From the NCBI RefSeq assembly GCF_022761125.1, contig NZ_JAKWJR010000012.1, forward strand, positions 87,590 to 151,589: a stretch of DNA of 64,000 bases, given 5' to 3'. Positions 50,681 through 59,458 of this stretch are shown here, in pieces (the stretch's first letter is position 1; every line of letters begins with the position of its first letter). Source of the stretch: Nocardioides sp. SR21 (GTDB lineage: Bacteria; Actinomycetota; Actinomycetes; Propionibacteriales; Nocardioidaceae). The position numbers and the translations under genes were made by a program. The notes below the pieces were generated by a model. The model worked only from the letters and a program-made list of their open reading frames with translations, ran no database searches and had not been told where the DNA came from.

Positions 50681-50718
50681 GGGCCCGGTGAAGACTGCCC
50701 CCCAGCTTCATCGGGCCC
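50681..50718 (+). terminator. Terminator-like hairpin
   Basis: GGGCCCGGTGAAG (50681-50693) pairs with CTTCATCGGGCCC (50706-50718) at 12 of 13 positions, with the odd one a G-T pair; the loop is 12 bases. It follows the PhzE-like gene, and no U-tract is present. It separates that gene from the SnoaL-like gene. Confidence 0.7.
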
Positions 50719-50759
50719 TCCGCTATTTCCGAGCCGTGACGCGCGTCTCGAGATCTTCC

Positions 50760-50778
50760 GGACAGGAGCATGCTGTCC
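50760..50778 (+). promoter_or_regulatory. Hairpin covering the ribosome site of the SnoaL-like gene
   Basis: GGACAG (50760-50765) and CTGTCC (50773-50778) form a six-bp perfect stem around GAGCATG. The likely ribosome site AGGAG (50764-50768) is split between stem and loop, and the ATG follows at 50781. Folding would hide the site. Confidence 0.45.
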
Positions 50779-50780
50779 TC

Positions 50781-51146
50781 ATGACCAGCCTGGGTTCGCG
50801 GTTCGCCACCGCGGTCGCCACGAAGGACGCCGCCGGGGTGCGCGCCCTGGTGTCCGACGACGTCGACTTCAAGGGTCTGACGCCACGACGCCTGTGGGAG
50901 GGCTCCTCGCCGGACGAGCTCGTCACCGTGCTCGGCACCTGGTTCGGCACCGACGACCACATCGACGAGCTGGTGGAGGTCGTCGACGGTGACCCGATCG
51001 CCGACACCCACCACGTCGCCTACCGGCTCCGCATCACCACGCCCGACGGCCCGCACGCGGTCGCGCAGCAGGCGTACTACCGCGCCGACGGCGACCGGAT
51101 CACCTACCTGCGCGTGATGTGCTCGGGATTCCGCCCGATCGGGTGA
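50781..51146 (+). CDS. SnoaL/NTF2-like small protein
   Basis: A 121-residue alpha+beta cone-fold protein: GSRFATAVATKDAAGVRALV, DVDFKGLTPRRLWEGSSPDE, DELVEVVDGDPIADTHHVAY and RLRITTPDGPHAVAQQAYYR. Such proteins bind small hydrophobic ligands; no catalytic Asp/His set can be assigned with confidence. The frame upstream is open, but ATG 50781, with an AGGAG behind it, gives the family-length product. It is separated from the PhzE-like gene by a terminator-like hairpin. Confidence 0.7.
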   Translation: MTSLGSRFATAVATKDAAGVRALVSDDVDFKGLTPRRLWEGSSPDELVTVLGTWFGTDDHIDELVEVVDGDPIADTHHVAYRLRITTPDGPHAVAQQAYYRADGDRITYLRVMCSGFRPIG

Positions 51147-51182
51147 GGCTGTGGCGTACCCGGGACGGGTACAGGTGGGGGC

Positions 51183-51428
51183 ATGTTGGGGACCCGCGCC
51201 ACGAACCTGTCCTATCCGTTCGACGTGGCTCACCACGAGCCCGGATCGGTCGCCGCGACCGGCCGCTGCTCCTGGCACGGCTGGGACGGCCGCACCGTCG
51301 AGTCCTGCAGCACCGAGGCCGTCGTCTCGTTCCAGGACAGCCACGGCCACTGGCACTCCGGCTGCGCCGAGGCGCTGACCGAGCTCGTCGAGCGCGGCGA
51401 GATCCAGGCGCTCGGCCAGGGAGGCTGA
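51183..51428 (+). CDS. Small Cys/His-containing protein
   Basis: An 81-residue protein that I do not recognise. Cysteines at about 29, 42 and 60 and a His cluster (SHGHWHSGC) could form a zinc site: CSWHGW, VESCSTE, DSHGHWHSGCAEAL. A helix with a charged end follows. It lies between the SnoaL-like gene and pabA, with a 36-base gap on one side. Codon use matches real genes here, and the opposite-strand frames look like shadows. It may be a small zinc-ribbon-like protein. Confidence 0.5.
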   Translation: MLGTRATNLSYPFDVAHHEPGSVAATGRCSWHGWDGRTVESCSTEAVVSFQDSHGHWHSGCAEALTELVERGEIQALGQGG

Positions 51429-51469
51429 CGGCGCCTCCCTGCAGGGCGGTCAACCACTAGGTTGGCCCC

Positions 51470-52036
51470 GTGGCAGTGCCGGACGTCGTTGTGGTCGATC
51501 ACCACGACTCCTACACGTGGAACCTCGTGCACCTGCTGGCGTCGGTGACCGGGACGCTGCCCGTCGTAGTCCAGCACGACGAGGTCGATGCCGACACGGT
51601 GCTGTCCCACTCGCACGTCGTGCTGTCGCCCGGGCCCGGGCACCCGGCCGACCCGGCGGACTTCGCCGTCGGGGGTGAGGTGCTGCGCCGGGCGACGCGG
51701 CCGGTGCTGGGGGTGTGCCTCGGCATGCAGGGGATCGTGACGACGTACGGCGGCACCGTGGGGCGGGTCGAGCCGGCGCACGGCGAGGTCGCGCTGGTCG
51801 AGCACGACGGGCGGGGGGTGTTCGCGGGTCTCGACCGGCCGCTGAAGGCGGTGCGGTACCACTCGCTCGCGGCGCTCGACGTGCCCGACTGCCTCGAGAT
51901 CTCCGCGACCGTCGACGGTGTGGTGATGGGCGTGCGGCACCGGACCCTGCCGCTCGAGGGCGTGCAGTTCCACCCCGAGTCGATCCTGTCGGAGCAGGGC
52001 GCGGCCCTGGTCGCGAACTTCCTGGGCGTGCGATGA
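51470..52036 (+). CDS. pabA: Aminodeoxychorismate synthase amidotransferase subunit
   Basis: A 188-residue class I amidotransferase: DHHDSYTWNLVHLLASV start, LSPGPGHPAD, nucleophile Cys83 in GVCLGMQG and FHPESILSEQGA for the His/Glu pair. It supplies ammonia to PabB for p-aminobenzoate and folate synthesis (anthranilate cannot be excluded). TAGGTT (51458-51463) is 6 bases before the GTG start. It overlaps pabB by ATGA, so the two subunits are produced together. Confidence 0.9.
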   Translation: MAVPDVVVVDHHDSYTWNLVHLLASVTGTLPVVVQHDEVDADTVLSHSHVVLSPGPGHPADPADFAVGGEVLRRATRPVLGVCLGMQGIVTTYGGTVGRVEPAHGEVALVEHDGRGVFAGLDRPLKAVRYHSLAALDVPDCLEISATVDGVVMGVRHRTLPLEGVQFHPESILSEQGAALVANFLGVR

Positions 52037-53289
52037 CCGACCCCGTCCTGTTCTTCCGCGACGTGGCGGCGACGTACCCCCGCAGCTTCTGGCTCGACGG
52101 CGGCGGCGCCCGCGAGTGGTCGGGCCGCCGCTCGATGGTCGGCTGGCTGGAACCCGACGACGTGTCGATCACGTACGACGCGGCGACCCGCACGGTGACC
52201 CGGCACGTCGGCGACACCTCGACCGTGGTCGGCGACGACGTGTTCGCCGCGCTGGAGGCGGAGCTCGGGTCCGGGAGCCCGGACGACCACTGGGTCGGGT
52301 ACTTCGGCTACGCCTGCCGGCCCGACCTGCCGGCCTCGACCGGGCCCGGCGTCCCCGACGCGGTGTGGATGCGGCCGCGCGAGATCCGGTTCTTCGAACA
52401 CGAACCTCTCGGGCGAAGCCTGACCTTCTCGGGTGAGGCTTCGCCCCAGAAGGTCAGGTTTCCCCGGCCCACCGGGGAAACCGCCCCCGCGGACTACGCC
52501 CAGGGGTTCGCCCGGGTCCAGGAGCACCTGCACGCGGGCAACTCCTACGAGGTCAACCTGACCTACCGCACCGAGGCGACCAGCGACCTGGCGCCGCTGG
52601 ACGCCTACCTCCGGCTCCGCGAGATCAACCCGGCGCCGTACGCCGGGTTCCTCCAGCACCACGACGCGTGGCTGCTGAGCAGCAGCCCGGAGCGCTTCGC
52701 CCTCGTCACCGCGGACCGCACCCTGGAGACCAAGCCGATCAAGGGCACGACGCCCCGAGGCAGCACGCCCGAGGACGACGAGGCCCAGCGGACGCTCCTG
52801 GCGGAGGACCCCAAGTTCCGCGCGGAGAACCTGATGATCGTCGACCTGCTCCGCAACGACCTGTCGATGGTGTGCGAGCCCGGCACCGTCGAGGTCCCGC
52901 ACCTGATGGACGTCGAGTCCTACGAGTCCGTGCACCAGCTCGTCAGCACGGTCCGCGGCCACCTCCGCCCGGACGTCACCACGATGCAGGCGCTCCGCGC
53001 GCTCTTCCCCGCCGGCTCGATGACCGGCGCCCCCAAGCTGCGCACGATGCAGGTGATCGACGAGGTCGAGGAATCGCCGCGGGGCCCGTACGCCGGGGCG
53101 TTCGGCTGGATCTGCGCCGACGGCCGCGCGGACCTCGGCGTCGTGATCCGCAGCCTCACCACCGCCGGCGACGGCCGCTACCTGCTCGGCACCGGCGGCG
53201 GCATCACGGTGCGGTCCGAGGTGCAGGATGAGTACGCCGAGTCGCGCTGGAAGGCCGAGCGGCTGCTCGAGGCACTGGAGGAAGCGTGA
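52033..53289 (+). CDS. pabB: Aminodeoxychorismate synthase component I
   Basis: A 418-residue chorismate-binding enzyme. The C-terminal domain has GNSYEVNLTYRTEA, LETKPIKGTTPRG, IVDLLRNDLSMVCEPG, LFPAGSMTGAPKLRTM and the final TGGGITVRSEVQDEY. PabB turns chorismate plus ammonia into aminodeoxychorismate. Between the N-terminal part and the catalytic domain lies a stretch of about 28 residues, PLGRSLTFSGEASPQKVRFP..., encoded by a 70-bp palindrome cluster (52411-52480) that looks inserted. The GC-rich open frame is unbroken through it. No pabC is found adjacent. Confidence 0.9.
   Translation: MTDPVLFFRDVAATYPRSFWLDGGGAREWSGRRSMVGWLEPDDVSITYDAATRTVTRHVGDTSTVVGDDVFAALEAELGSGSPDDHWVGYFGYACRPDLPASTGPGVPDAVWMRPREIRFFEHEPLGRSLTFSGEASPQKVRFPRPTGETAPADYAQGFARVQEHLHAGNSYEVNLTYRTEATSDLAPLDAYLRLREINPAPYAGFLQHHDAWLLSSSPERFALVTADRTLETKPIKGTTPRGSTPEDDEAQRTLLAEDPKFRAENLMIVDLLRNDLSMVCEPGTVEVPHLMDVESYESVHQLVSTVRGHLRPDVTTMQALRALFPAGSMTGAPKLRTMQVIDEVEESPRGPYAGAFGWICADGRADLGVVIRSLTTAGDGRYLLGTGGGITVRSEVQDEYAESRWKAERLLEALEEA
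52411..52480. repeat. Cluster of three perfect palindromes inside pabB
   Basis: GGGCGAAGCCT (52411-52421) pairs with AGGCTTCGCCC (52436-52446); CCTGACCTTCT (52419-52429) pairs with AGAAGGTCAGG (52448-52458); TTTCCCCGG (52459-52467) pairs with CCGGGGAAA (52472-52480). All three are perfect. The first two interleave, so they cannot both form in full as simple stems. The stretch is in frame and encodes the interdomain linker of PabB. Confidence 0.88.
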
Positions 53290-53307
53290 CGATCGGCCAG
53301 CTCGGGG

Positions 53308-53835
53308 CTAGGGCGCGGGAGCGTTCGTGACCAGCTCGGCGAGCAGGGCGGTCGTCGAGGCGACCACCGCGGCCTTGTCGTACGGCGCGAGCTGCGCGAC
53401 GTTCACGCTCTGCACCAGCCCGTCGGTCTCGACGAAGCCGGTCACGAGCAGTCCGGAGTCCTTCGCGCGCACCGCGATCCGGGCGGCGTTCGCCCCCGGC
53501 ACCGTGACGGGGCGCAGCTGCGTCCCGGCCGCGCCCATCGCGTCGAGGGCCGCGTCCAGCCCGCCGGTGAACAACAGGTAGTTCACGTCGTACGCCGCGC
53601 CGCCCTCGGACTCGGGGGTGAAGCTGCACCGGGGGGCGGCCGTGGTGCCGGTCTGCTCGACGACGGGTTCACCCACGACCTCCGAGACCCGCTCCGCGGT
53701 GAGGTCGTCGCAGGGCGTCCAGGCCACGGCGTTGAGCTCGTCGTCGGTCGGCTCCTCGCCGGAGGAGCCCGCCGACGAGCACCCGGCGACCGCCATCGAC
53801 GCGAGCAGGACGACGGCGACGGCAGCCGCCCTCAC
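53308..53835 (-). CDS. DUF3558-like lipoprotein
   Basis: A 175-residue predicted lipoprotein. GTG 53835 begins VRAAAVAVVLLASMAVAGCS with a lipobox ending AVAGC. The mature part has WTPCDDLTAERVSEVVGE and CSFTP with two conserved-looking cysteines, resembling the actinobacterial DUF3558 family of unknown function. The start overlaps the histidine kinase stop (GTGA), tying it to the two-component system; it may be a sensor accessory or a target. An upstream in-frame start would lengthen the product by 16 residues but would lose the clean signal peptide. Confidence 0.72.
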   Translation of the reverse strand: MRAAAVAVVLLASMAVAGCSSAGSSGEEPTDDELNAVAWTPCDDLTAERVSEVVGEPVVEQTGTTAAPRCSFTPESEGGAAYDVNYLLFTGGLDAALDAMGAAGTQLRPVTVPGANAARIAVRAKDSGLLVTGFVETDGLVQSVNVAQLAPYDKAAVVASTTALLAELVTNAPAP

Positions 53836-55228
53836 GAGGCCGGCACCGGCGGCGGGACCGGGCTCGACGAGCCCGGCAGCCACAGCTCGAGGCGTGCACC
53901 ACCGGACGCCGAGGTGCCGGCCTCGACCGTGCCGGAGTGCCGCTCGGCGACCTGGCGCACGATCGCCAGGCCCAGCCCGGAGCCGGGCATCGCCCGGGAC
54001 TCCTGCGAGCGGTAGAAGCGGTCGAAGATGTGCGGCAGGTCCTCTTCAGCGATCCCGGGACCCTCGTCCTCGACGGTGAGCGTGCCGTCGGCGAGCCGCA
54101 CGGTGACGGTGCCGCCGGCCGGACTCCACTTGGCCGCGTTGTCGAGCAGGTTGGTCACCGCCCGCTCCACCGTCGAGCTCTCGCCGATCACGAACCACGG
54201 GTCGCTCTGCACGTCGATGGTCACGTCCTGCGCGCGCCGGCGTACCCGCGCGGCCGCCCGGTCGACCACGTCGGCGAGGTCGACGGGCTCGACGGTCTGG
54301 TTGAGAGCCTCGTCGCGCGCGAGCTCGACGAGGTCGCCGATGAGGTTCGTCATCTCCTCGATCTGGGCGCGTACGTCACCGAGGAGCTCCTCGCGCGCGC
54401 CCGGCGGCAGCGCGCCCTCGTCGCTGTCGACCTGGCTGAGCAGGTCGAGGTTGGTGCGCAGCGAGGTGAGCGGGGTGCGCAGCTCGTGGCTGGCGTCGGC
54501 GACCAGCTGGCGCTGGCGCTCGCGCGAGGCCTCGAGCGCGACGAGCATCTGGTTGAAGGCGGCCGCCAGCCGGGCGATCTCGTCGTCACCCTCGATCGGG
54601 AGCGGCCGCAGGTCCTCGGTCCGCGCGATCTCCTCGACCGCGGCGGTCAGCCGGCGCACCGGCCGCAGACCGCCCTGGGCGACGGCCCAGCCGGCCATCC
54701 CGGCCGCGATCACCCCGGCGGTGCCGAACAGGAACATCACGATCCCGAGCCGGCGGAGCACCGACTCCTGCGTGTCGAGCGACTGGGCGATCAGCATCGT
54801 CTGGCCGCCGCCGCGGTTCACCGCGACGACCCGCCACTCGGACTTGCCGTCCGTGCTCTCGATGGTGCGCACGGACTTGCGGGCGTCACCGTTGATGACC
54901 TCCAGCTCCGGCCCGCCGCTCATGTCGAACTCCGGGACGCGGTCGGTCACCGCGATGGCGTCGGTGAAGCAGACGATCCAGCTGTCCGCGGCGCCGAGGT
55001 ACTCCGACGGCACCGTGGTGTCGCAGAGCGCGGTCGGCGCCGACTGCGCCCGCTCGATCAGCTGGTTGTCCACGGCCGCCTGGAGCTGCATCCGCACGGT
55101 GACGTAGACACCGCACGCCACGAACGCCACGGTGACGCCGACCGCGATGGTCGTGAGCATGGTGACCCGGCTCGCCAGCGAGCGCCGGTAGTGCCAACGA
55201 CCGTGGGGCTCCTGGGGGTCGAGCGCGC

Positions 55229-55232
<4 letters not shown>
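53832..55232 (-). CDS. Sensor histidine kinase (MprB-like)
   Basis: A 466-residue kinase: TM1 at about 24-46, an extracytoplasmic loop of about 110 residues with Cys70 and Cys88, TM2 at about 162-184, HAMP, then HisKA with His249 in DASHELRTPLTSL and HATPase (NLLDNAAKWSP, DEGPGIAEEDLPHIFDRFYR, GSGLGLAIVRQV). The order resembles MprB of mycobacteria, an envelope-stress sensor. It overlaps both neighbours by 4 bases (GTGA), so it is co-translated with the response regulator and the lipoprotein. Confidence 0.92.
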
Positions 55233-55936
<704 letters not shown>

Positions 55937-55981
55937 GGGGTCACTCTGCCAGCGGAGCCTGAGCCAGCGCTGAGAGTCCGC

Positions 55982-56848
55982 TCATGTGTACCGGCGGGCG
56001 AGCTCGGCGGCCCGCGCGCCGTAGCCGCCGCCGAAGTGGCAGGCGTGCACGAGCAGCGGGAAGATCTGGTGCAGCGCGGCGCGGTCCTCCCAGCCGTCGG
56101 CGAGCGGCGCCACCTCGAGGTAGGCGTCGAGCACGCGCGGCAGGTGCGGCAGCCCGAACAGCGCCAGCATCGCCAGGTCGACCTCGCGGTGGCCGCCGTA
56201 CGCCGCCGGGTCGATCAGCCATGCGTGGCCGTCGAGTCCCCAGATGACGTTGCCGTTCCAGAGGTCGCCGTGCAGCCGGGCGGGAGGCTCCTCGGGGACC
56301 AGCCCGGGCAGCCGGGGGACCAGCGCCTCGACGGCCGCGGCCTCCTCGGGCGTCACCGCGCCGCGGTCGCGGGCGAGCTTGAGGTACGGCAGCACCCGGC
56401 GTACGGCGTAGAACTCGGCCCACGTGCCGGCCGGCCGGTTCGGCAGCGGCAGCCGGCCGATGAAGCCGTCGCGTTCCAGTCCGTACGACGGCGCCCCGGC
56501 CGCGTGCAGCGTGGCGAGCTCGCGGCCGAGGGCGGCCGCCGAGTCGACGTTGCTCTTGCCGGGCTCGACCCAGCGCACGATCAGGCACTCGCCGTCGACG
56601 CCGAGCACCTCGGGCAGGTGCGCCCCGCCGCCGGGCGTCGCCTCGGCCAGCCAGCGCAGCCCGGCCGCCTCGTCGGCGAAGAAGTCGTCCGGCGCGTGCG
56701 GCAGCGTCTTCATCAGCGCGGTGGTGCCGTCGCTGAGCCGCAGCCGGGTGGCGGTCGCGATGTCACCACCGGCGACCGGAGCCGTGGCCACCACCGACGA
56801 GCCGAGGAGCTCCTCGGCGCGACGGGCGACCAGCGGCTGCCGGGTCAC
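55982..56848 (-). CDS. Fructosamine kinase-family protein
   Basis: A 288-residue kinase-fold protein. GGDIATATRLRLSDGT, ATLHAAGAPSYGLERDGFIG, catalytic RLHGDLWNGNV (Asp195) and WLIDPAAYGG are the hallmarks of the fructosamine-3-kinase family. It would phosphorylate a glycated or sugar substrate to start deglycation repair. The GTG overlaps the stop of the LMW-PTP gene by 4 bases, suggesting that the two products act on related phosphorylated sugars, as seen in other bacteria where these two genes are neighbours. Confidence 0.88.
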   Translation of the reverse strand: MTRQPLVARRAEELLGSSVVATAPVAGGDIATATRLRLSDGTTALMKTLPHAPDDFFADEAAGLRWLAEATPGGGAHLPEVLGVDGECLIVRWVEPGKSNVDSAAALGRELATLHAAGAPSYGLERDGFIGRLPLPNRPAGTWAEFYAVRRVLPYLKLARDRGAVTPEEAAAVEALVPRLPGLVPEEPPARLHGDLWNGNVIWGLDGHAWLIDPAAYGGHREVDLAMLALFGLPHLPRVLDAYLEVAPLADGWEDRAALHQIFPLLVHACHFGGGYGARAAELARRYT

Positions 56849-57360
56849 GAGGTGTGCTCACCCCAGGGCCGCTGGCTCTCCAGCGCGGCGACCAGGGACC
56901 GCGCGGTTCGCTCGACCATCGCGAGCACCTCCTCGAATCCGGAGTCCCCACCGTAGTACGGGTCTGGTACGTCGCCGCCAGGATCTTCCGAGTCGAACGC
57001 CCGGAACGCCATCACCCGGTCGCTCGCGCCCCCGATGTCGGCGAGGTTCTGGGCGTCCATCGCGAGCACCAGGTCGGCGTCGTCGTTGCCCGCCCACTGC
57101 TGGGCCCGGTGCCGCGTGGCGTCGTACCCGGCGGCGGTGAGCGTGGCCGCCGCGCGGCGGTCCATCGGGTCGCCGACGTGCCAGCCGCCGGTGCCGGAGC
57201 TGCTCACCGAGACGCGGTCGTCGAGCCCGGCGTCGGCGATCCGCTCCTGCAGCACGACGTCGGCCATCGGGGAGCGGCAGATGTTGCCGAGGCAGACGAC
57301 GGCGACCCGGTACTCGCCGGGTCGCCGCGAGGCGGGAAGGTCAGGCGTCTTCGGTGTCAC
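56845..57360 (-). CDS. Low-molecular-weight protein tyrosine phosphatase
   Basis: A 171-residue phosphatase with the P-loop VVCLGNICRSPMAD (nucleophile Cys23, Arg29) and the general acid in VPDPYYGGDSGFEE. The preference for fructosamine 6-phosphates or tyrosine phosphate cannot be decided; the overlap with a fructosamine kinase gene supports a role in deglycation. The open frame begins 20 bases within the neighbouring membrane-protein gene; a later start near the conserved YRVAVVCLG would shorten the product by 16 residues. Confidence 0.88.
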   Translation of the reverse strand: MTPKTPDLPASRRPGEYRVAVVCLGNICRSPMADVVLQERIADAGLDDRVSVSSSGTGGWHVGDPMDRRAAATLTAAGYDATRHRAQQWAGNDDADLVLAMDAQNLADIGGASDRVMAFRAFDSEDPGGDVPDPYYGGDSGFEEVLAMVERTARSLVAALESQRPWGEHTS

Positions 57361-57742
57361 CGATGAAGAAGCCGACGATCCACGTGACGATGGTGATCAC
57401 GATCGCGCCACCGACCGCGTTCCAGAACCCGTCGACGTAGAAGTCGATGTCGAAGAGCCCCACCAGCCACTCGGTGAAGAAGAGCATCAGCGCGTTGATC
57501 AGGAGCAGGAACAGCCCCAGCGTGATGATGATGAACGGCAGCGACAGCAGCTTGATGATCGGGGCGACGAACGAGTTGACGATGCCCATGATCAGCGCGA
57601 CGAAGAGCAGCGACCAGAAGTTGTCGGTGACCTCGTCCCAGCCGGACGAGCCCTCGAACCCGATGCCGTCGAAGATGACGCAGGCCGCGGCCAGCGCGAT
57701 GACGTTCGTGGCGAGCCACGCGATGAACTTGAGGAGACCCAC
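57341..57742 (-). CDS. PF04020-type (phage-holin-4 family) membrane protein
   Basis: A 133-residue membrane protein with about four TMs: LLKFIAWLATNVIALAAACV, FWSLLFVALIMGIVNSFVAP, LPFIIITLGLFLLLINALML and AIVITIVTWIVGFFIGD. This is the YvlD-like family, formerly annotated as phage holin though chromosomal. TAGGCT (plus-strand 57749-57754) lies 6 bases before its GTG, giving a leaderless start. Its 3' end overlaps the phosphatase start region by 20 bases. Confidence 0.85.
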   Translation of the reverse strand: MGLLKFIAWLATNVIALAAACVIFDGIGFEGSSGWDEVTDNFWSLLFVALIMGIVNSFVAPIIKLLSLPFIIITLGLFLLLINALMLFFTEWLVGLFDIDFYVDGFWNAVGGAIVITIVTWIVGFFIGDTEDA

Positions 57743-57832
57743 GCGGGCAGCCTAGTGGTTGCCGCTGGCGATCATCGGTGGTGACCACGAGGGCTCAGGT
57801 CGGTCTCAGCCCCGCTGGGTAGCCTCGTCCGC

Positions 57833-58381
57833 GTGTTTCCGGTAGGCGGCGTGGGGGTGATGCTGTTCCTCGTCGCGGTCTCGGGACTGGTGTGCGCGCT
57901 GCTGGCCTGGGGCCTGAAGCCGCGGCTCGGCTGGCTCACGGCCGGCTCGATCGCCGGCTTCGTCTGGTGCGTGGCAGTGCTCGCCACGATCACGCTGATC
58001 CCGGCGAACGGCGCTCCCGGCGTCGTCGCCGCCGAGGGCCGGCTGACCACCTGCTCGTGGGACATCGGCGGCCCCGCGCCCGAGGGCTTCTGGATCTTCG
58101 CGGGCGGCCAGCGGATGCTGAACACGCTGGTGTTCGTCCCGGCCGGCGCGCTGCTCGTGCTCGCCGTCGCCCGCTGGCGAGCCGCGTGGGTGCTGGTGCC
58201 GCTGGGCTTCGCCGCCCTGGTCGGCCTCTCGATCGGCATCGAGGCCACCCAGCTCGCGCTCGCCCGCATCGACCGGGCCTGCGACGTCACCGACGTCATC
58301 GACAACGCCACCGGCGCCGCGATCGGCGTGGGCATCGGCGTCGTGCTCGCCCTGGCCCTCCAGCCCTGGAGGCGTCGTTAG
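57833..58381 (+). CDS. VanZ-family membrane protein
   Basis: A 182-residue protein with about five TMs. NTLVFVPAGALLVLAVARW and IEATQLALARIDRACDVTDV followed by IDNATGAAIG form the VanZ pattern. Members give low teicoplanin resistance or have unknown envelope roles; no other van gene is nearby. TAGCCT (57820-57825) ends 7 bases before the GTG. Its TAG stop provides the first three bases of the next gene's -10. Confidence 0.83.
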   Translation: MFPVGGVGVMLFLVAVSGLVCALLAWGLKPRLGWLTAGSIAGFVWCVAVLATITLIPANGAPGVVAAEGRLTTCSWDIGGPAPEGFWIFAGGQRMLNTLVFVPAGALLVLAVARWRAAWVLVPLGFAALVGLSIGIEATQLALARIDRACDVTDVIDNATGAAIGVGIGVVLALALQPWRRR

Positions 58382-58390
58382 GGTGCCAGC

Positions 58391-59458
58391 ATGACCACCC
58401 CTCAACCTCGAGCGAACGTGGCGGAGATCCCGCCGTACGTCGCCGGGAAGCCGCCGACGGTCCGACCCGGGATGACGTCGTACAAGCTCTCCTCCAACGA
58501 GAACCCCTACCCGCCGCTGCCCGGCGTCATCTCGGCCGTGCAGGCCGGGGTGGTGGCGATGAACCGCTACCCCGACATGGGCGCGACGATGCTGTACGAC
58601 GCGCTCGCGGAGAAGTTCGGCGTGCCGGCCGAGCACCTGTCGGTCGCGACCGGCTCGGTCGGGCTGATCTACCAGCTGGTGCAGGCGTTCTGCGATCCCG
58701 GCGACGAGGTCGTGTTCGCGTGGCGCTCCTTCGAGGCGTACCCGATCGCGGTCACCGCCGCCGGCGCCACGTCCGTGCGCGTGCCGGTCCTGGCCGACGG
58801 CCGCCACGACCTCGACGCGATGGCCGCCGCGATCACCGACCGCACCAAGATCGTGCTGGTCTGCACGCCCAACAACCCCACCGGCCCGGCGGTCACCCAG
58901 GGCGAGCTCGATGCGTTCCTGGCGCAGGTGCCGTCCCACGTGCTGGTGGTCGTCGACGAGGCGTACGTCGAGTTCGTCCGGATGGACGACCCGGTCGACG
59001 GGCTGGCGACGTACCGCCGCCACGAGAACGTCGTGGTCACCCGCACGTTCTCCAAGGCCTACGGGCTGGCCGGGTTCCGGGTCGGGTACGCCGTCGCGCC
59101 CGAGCCGATCGCGGCCGCCCTGCGCGCGGTCTCGCTGCCGTTCGGCGTCTCCACGGTGGCGCAGCTCGCGGCGGTCGAGTCGCTGGCCCGCCAGGAGGAG
59201 CTGCTCGAGCGGGTCGAGGCCCTGGTCGCCGAGCGGACCCGCGTCGTCGACGCGCTGCGTGAGGCGGGCTGGGACGTTCCCGAGGCGCAGGGCAACTTCG
59301 TGTGGTTCGAGCTAGGTGACCGGACCGCCGACTTCGCGGCCGCGGCCGACGAGGCCGGGATCGTCGTACGCCCCTTCGCCGGCGAGGGCGCTCGCGTCTC
59401 CATCGGCGAGGTCGAGGCCAACGACCGGCTCATCGAGGTCGCCGCCGCCTTCCGCTGA
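58391..59458 (+). CDS. Aromatic/histidinol-phosphate aminotransferase (HisC2/Pat-like)
   Basis: A 355-residue PLP enzyme of fold type I. Substrate loop KLSSNENPYPP; CTPNNPTGP; VDEAYVEFV; PLP-Lys222 in RTFSKAYGLAGFRVGY; C-terminal RVSIGEVEANDRLI. It fits the HisC2/aromatic aminotransferase (Pat) group rather than HisC in a his operon. TAGGGT (58379-58384), which includes the VanZ stop codon, is 6 bases before the ATG. The 3' end is overlapped by 147 bases of the convergent MFS frame. Confidence 0.88.
   Translation: MTTPQPRANVAEIPPYVAGKPPTVRPGMTSYKLSSNENPYPPLPGVISAVQAGVVAMNRYPDMGATMLYDALAEKFGVPAEHLSVATGSVGLIYQLVQAFCDPGDEVVFAWRSFEAYPIAVTAAGATSVRVPVLADGRHDLDAMAAAITDRTKIVLVCTPNNPTGPAVTQGELDAFLAQVPSHVLVVVDEAYVEFVRMDDPVDGLATYRRHENVVVTRTFSKAYGLAGFRVGYAVAPEPIAAALRAVSLPFGVSTVAQLAAVESLARQEELLERVEALVAERTRVVDALREAGWDVPEAQGNFVWFELGDRTADFAAAADEAGIVVRPFAGEGARVSIGEVEANDRLIEVAAAFR

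Noticed and set aside
48724..53289. Phenazine gene cluster
   Set aside because: Only a PhzE-like enzyme is present; the other phz genes are not in the flanking sequence.
57341..57742. Prophage remnant indicated by the holin-family protein
   Set aside because: PF04020 proteins are common chromosomal membrane proteins, and no other phage gene is near.
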